Positions 59,337-64,000 of a stretch of 64,000 nucleotides of DNA are shown here, piece after piece. The first letter of the stretch is position 1, and each line of letters starts with the position of its first letter. A program made the position numbers and the translations under genes. The DNA comes from Tolypeutes matacus (lineage: Eukaryota > Chordata > Mammalia > Cingulata > Chlamyphoridae). The stretch is from the NCBI GenBank assembly GCA_026826555.1, contig JAKSZT010054457.1:9029198-9093197 (forward strand), read 5' to 3'. Below the pieces are notes generated by a model. The model was not told the origin of the DNA, did no database searches, and saw nothing but the letters and a program-made list of their open reading frames with translations.

Positions 59337-60280
59337 TTATGTGAACTGGAAACATGTTTTATGACATAAATTTCTAAGTGCCCCTTTAACCTCTGTATTT
59401 CTCAAGCTGTAGAAGATGGGGATTAACATTGGAGTAATAACCCAATACAGCATTGAAATAAGCCTGTCTCTGGCTGGGGACAGATGACTAGAGGAAGGGC
59501 AGACATATGTAAATGTTACTGTGTCATAAAACAAACATAGGACAAGGAGGTGGGAAGAGCATGTGGAGAAGACTTTGCTCTTCCCTTCAGCTGACTGAAT
59601 CTTTAGGATGGCAGATATGATGTAGATATAAGAAATAAAGGTGATCAGAAAAGCACTGATCCCTAATATACCTTCTACCTGTAAAACAAGCACCTCTACG
59701 AGGTACGTGGAAGAACAAGAGAGCGCCACCACTTGAGGGATATCACAATAATACTATTTAAACTGGTTGGACTTACAGAAAGACAGGCGGAAGGTGAACA
59801 CTGTATACAGAAGGGAATTAAGAAACTCTGCTGCAGAGGTTCCATGTGTCATCTGGGCACAGTGTGCCTTAGTCATGATGAGGGTGTAATGAAGGGGATA
59901 ACATATAGCCACATAGAGGTCAGAAGCTGTGCAGAGAGAAGGAAAACCTCGGTTCCTACTAGGGCCACCAGGAAATAAAGCTGCAATGCAAACCCAACAA
60001 ATGAAATTCTTTGCTTCTCAATGAGGAGGTTCTCAAGCATCTTGGGAACAGTAGCTGATGGGCAGAATACGTCTAAGAGGGACAGATTTGCCAAGAAGTA
60101 ATACATAGGTGTGCGCAGCTTTTTCTCAATCCCAATGGCGAGGAGAATGGTACGGTTACCCACCAAGGTGTCCTTATAGATGAGAGCAAAAACCACAAAT
60201 AGAGGGTGGCGCACCTCCGGGAGATCAGAGAGCCCTATGAGGATAAAGTCATTCACGGTAGTGAGATTGTCGACTTCCAT
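59337..60280 (-). pseudogene. Class II olfactory receptor pseudogene, subfamily unassigned
   Basis: The start at 60,280-60,278 gives MEVDNLTTVNDFILIGLSDL, then TM1 and the hallmark TPMYYFLANLSLLDV of TM2 (about 60,100). The frame is open to the TM3 region (ALVGTEVFLLSA). There, near 59,931, one base is lost: the MAYDRYVAIC motif continues only in the next frame, as ASDLYVAICYPLHY. A second lesion is TAG at 59,754-59,756, just before the YYCDIP segment. Downstream the frame is open again: VALSCSSTYLVEVLV, TM6 (KVFSTCSSHLLVLCLFY) and TM7 (TPMLIPIFYSLRN, where the usual N of PMLNP is I), with a stop at 59,337-59,339. The conserved motifs M, R and N are altered, which argues for genuine decay rather than sequencing error. 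It is not clearly family 8 like its neighbours. Confidence 0.85.
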
Positions 60281-60329
60281 CTCATCTTTCCACAAGGTTC
60301 TTTCTGGAGCAAATGAAACCAAAAGAGGT

Positions 60330-63300
60330 TGATATAAAAACTTAGGACCCTAAGTGATGACGAACAAGTGAAGAATAGCTTGGGACTGGTTGATGATGTA
60401 ATTTCAGTTATTAGAATTATTAATAAAAACATAAAATGCAGCAATTATATTTCTAGGAATATTCATGCACAGTTCCTTACCAAGAAACATTGTTGATCTT
60501 TCCTTTATATATGAACATTAACATATTTTATTCTCAAAAAGCGTACCTTAATATACATTAAATACAAATTTTAAACAAATGTAATTTAGCCTATGTAATA
60601 TAAATAATGCCTAGTTGGTAAAGTCTGCATGTGACCATAAAAACAGATATATTTGCATATATATATGCAACTCACTTTCCCCTTAAAACTTAACTATTTG
60701 ACAATATGGAGTTTCTAAGGCTATTATGTTCTCATTTACTCTTGTTTTATTTTCTAATTACATTTTATTATACCAAAATAGCCCAAATCATCAGAATATT
60801 TATGATTATTTACAAAAAGCATTAATTTACTTGAAAGTCTGCAACTGATACTTATGTACATGTCTTACTGACACTTTAAAAAGTATCTTTCTTTTTTGTT
60901 TGTTTAAATTGACTACGTTCTCCTAATTTTCCTCACATAGAAAATATAATGTAGATATATATGTCATAAAGAAAGGCACAAAGAAGAAAGGATTGATTAT
61001 AAAGATAAAAAAAAAAAGAATATAAAAAGTAATTTAAAATCCATAGGCAGAAAATTTAAAGCTCAATTATCAATGGTACGAAAAGAAAAACAACAAAGAA
61101 AAAAATCATAGCAGGGTTGCTTAAAGGATGATTTTCTTTTAATACTTTTAACACCTAACATTAACTATTTGGCATATATAAAGAAAGTTAAAAAAAAATC
61201 ACAAAAACACAAGGACAGAGTTTTAGAGGTAGTTTTCTATAAAAGGTGAATGCAATTAAATTTTTTGAAAAATGTGAAATAATGTGCAGAATGGTTGCAG
61301 TTAAGCAAGGTGTGCATGACATATGTATACACACATGCAAACACAGATGATATACTACAAACTTGGAAAAAACTAATTTGTTCTGTGTTTTTAAAAAATC
61401 AAATGTTCATGAGAGAAATGTCAAATGTCAAATTAAAATTATGTTTAGAAAACAAAATACAAAATCAGTTGTTATGGTTCCTCTACACAACCACTCACCC
61501 CTCATTTCTTTTATCTGGTAGAAATTCTTCATTATTCCTTAACTCAGATAAAATATATATAATGCATTTTTTTTCTACTAGAAATATTTAAATAGGAATT
61601 GCTGAGATTCACTGGAAAATGTTATTACTCTTTCCTTAATGGCATAGTTACTATTACTATTGTTTCCTTTTCTTAAAGACTACCAGATCTGTGTCCTACT
61701 TGAGAGAAAGCTCTTTTCAGTGATACAATTGAAATAATGAAACTGTTCAAAGAAAATTATTATACAAAGCACAAAATGCTTAGATAATACTACTCAATGA
61801 ACAAAAGTTTGGTAAACAAGTGAAAAAAGATTGAAGCAAAGGAACATCTACAGCATTAATTCTCAACTTCACTAATGTTTAAGATTCTACAAAGTATTTT
61901 GTATTATATTTTAATACTTTGAAAAGATGATGATGAATATAAAAATGAATGGCACTTTTTTTTTACAAGAAACATTAATATTTTGAGAGAGTAAATACAA
62001 CTTTTGTATTAAGTACTCATTTTCCTTTACACCCACATTTACTAATTTGACTTAATTTTTCTGTACAAGGATAATAAGAAATAAGTCAAACCCTTACACC
62101 CAGTGGGTTCTAGATCAGGCTACATGAACAACATGTATCCTCAAGAAATGGAAATATTTTTACTTAAATTTCACCATGAAATAAATAAAATTCTTAAAAT
62201 TCTGGTTTCAGCACATAAAACTCCGAATTTTTTTCATGTGTGGAGGGAACTTATTTAACAAACCCTTCCTTTTGAAGCAAACATAATTAAATCTCAGTTA
62301 TTTGCCATATAATTAGAGAAATAGAAGAGATATTTTTGTTAACAATGTATTGCTCAGGAAAAGCTTGTCACTTCCCTTATTAATTCAATGGATCGATAGC
62401 TTATTTGTTCTAGAAGAAAAGAGGCCTTGTAAAATCCAGTCTTCCAAAGTGCTGTATGAGATTACTAGGTTTAGCTAAGCATATAAATATATTAATTAGA
62501 CATATTGAAGTCATATTTTTAAATAGTTATAAACAAACATTTAAGGAGTATCCAGAGCAAGAGGTGTGTGGCTAGCCTTACATAGGAAATTAACCAGGAA
62601 TTAAACTTTCTTATTTTATTTGTGTCACTTACATGTTTCATATGGTCAAAGGCAAACATAACATAATTGAATCTTCTCCCTCTAACAAATATTTACTTCA
62701 AGTTTCCATTATACAGAGAAAAAGAAAATTATTTCATTAAGCAAAACTATCCCTATAAATCTTCAATTTCAAGGTAATTCAAAATTTATAATGTAATACA
62801 ACAATAACAAGAAAATCTTACATTTAAAATTTCTTTGAAAAATGGGTTGTTAAATTGTCTCTTAAAATACATTGCTAAAGAAGAGCTCTTTCATACATGT
62901 TTAAACCATTGGATCAATAGGTGATAAACTAGTGGGTATAAAAAAGTCTTTCTAGAATGTAATTGCTCCCCTGCTTTGTGAAATCCTTGTTGCCTATTAT
63001 TATCTTGGAAATATAAATAAAACTTGAAATATAAATCAAGAGTTAGTCAGAAACGTGCTTTAGATACAACAGAAATTTATATACAATGGTTTTGGTCACA
63101 CTTGTTTGGAATGTATGTTTCTTCAGACTGGAATCATTTTCATGCATTCATTTAGCCACCCACTCTAATATTATAACAATATATACATTATCTTACCTAA
63201 TTAATATTTGATTTTAACAAATATCTTAAATGTGTCAAGTATTACACCACACCATATAAGCATCTTTACAAATATCTAATTTTTTCACCTTAGAAAATTC

Positions 63301-64000
63301 AAAATTTAACAGAATTTTCTTGCTTCTCAGTTTCAGAGATTTCATCACCAATACCAGATTTCAACAAGATGAAAATAAAGTGATCTGGCAAAAAAATGCA
63401 TCAGTTAAGAAAAACAAACACCTCATTTATATAGAAAGTTCGTATTGGAAATTATTCTATAATTTATATTATGCCTCCTTTCCCTTTAGGAGAAGCAACA
63501 GTTAAGAATCTTGAGAAATATGCATCTAAGTTAAACCTGAAGTACTACCAACCTAATAATGGGTATTTATTTTATAAATGACCAATTCAGTATTTTGAAA
63601 AATAAATATAAATTGTAGAAGAGTGACATTTTGTTTCTTTTAATGACTTGAGCAAGTTACAGCAAAAAAATTTTTAAGGAATTGTATTGCCAGACAATGT
63701 AAATAATTTGTCATTAAGAAATTTTTGTTGTAACAAATAAAATTTTCCCAAAAATATTATTATGAAATCAAATCACTGTAAATTTTCATTTTTTCATGAT
63801 AGGTAAACATTAACACTATTTTTATTATATTATTACATATTTTATATTGGTAATATTATTTACTATACACCATGAAAATGGTGTTACAACCGTTTAGTAC
63901 CAAATGTGTGCAATTTTGATTTTAATTTAAAATTCAGCTCTTAACATGATTTTCCAGCACTGCATTGATTATTCAAGTCCTGAAATTATCATAAATTAGT
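60330..64000. other. AT-rich intergenic sequence without recognised features
   Basis: I read this stretch on both strands and found no OR motif, SINE B box, LTR end or L1 landmark. ORFs of 60-98 codons here (for example 61,295-61,591 and 63,320-63,505) have no recognisable motif and AT-driven composition. The same description fits 15,206-17,861, 18,348-18,859, 20,080-21,359, 23,146-26,236, 27,641-29,490 and 50,151-51,029. Confidence 0.6.

Overview
This is a stretch of eutherian genomic DNA, AT-rich and dominated by interspersed repeats. The tRNA-derived SINEs (single and double units with a B-box like ggttcgatccc and 8-14 bp target-site duplications), together with the long-3'UTR L1 lineage and its MaLR-like LTRs, look like the repeat set of a xenarthran (armadillo, sloth or anteater). 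That assignment rests on recognising repeat families and I could not narrow it further. No intact host gene is visible. The only host gene remnants are olfactory receptor (OR) pseudogenes, all on the minus strand.

OR layer: the 5' end of an OR8K-like pseudogene at the left edge (1-111), an OR8J-like pseudogene (19,064-20,011), a second OR8K-like pseudogene (26,237-27,192), and a class II OR of unassigned subfamily (59,337-60,280). The OR8K/OR8J neighbourhood resembles the OR8 cluster on human chromosome 11q12. The two OR8K copies share about 500 bp of upstream sequence, so they arose by tandem duplication. Each carries its own disabling lesion near the start.

Repeat layer: (i) a nearly full-length minus-strand L1 at about 35.2-42.5 kb, with a CpG-rich 5'UTR, an uninterrupted 286-codon ORF1 and a dead ORF2; (ii) an older minus-strand L1 at 43.9-50.1 kb with a very long (about 3 kb) 3'UTR, hit by at least three later insertions; (iii) a plus-strand L1 at 51.0-56.5 kb missing most of reverse transcriptase; (iv) several 3'UTR-only L1 copies, two of them with twin-priming inversions, one split into a MIR SINE; (v) five MaLR-like solo LTRs and one ERV1-like solo LTR, three of them with recognisable target duplications; (vi) ancient L1, MIR and Tigger-like fragments. 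Nested insertions let the relative ages be read directly.

The remaining sequence (notably 15.2-17.8, 20.1-21.3, 23.2-26.2, 27.7-29.4, 57.5-59.3 and 60.3-64.0 kb) is AT-rich and shows no gene, RNA gene or recognisable repeat to my reading. I found no evidence of a new multi-gene system. The most informative observations are the OR duplication and decay, the twin-primed L1 with a 16-bp target duplication, and a set of four short L1 copies sharing an extra 3' tail that looks like a transduced flank.
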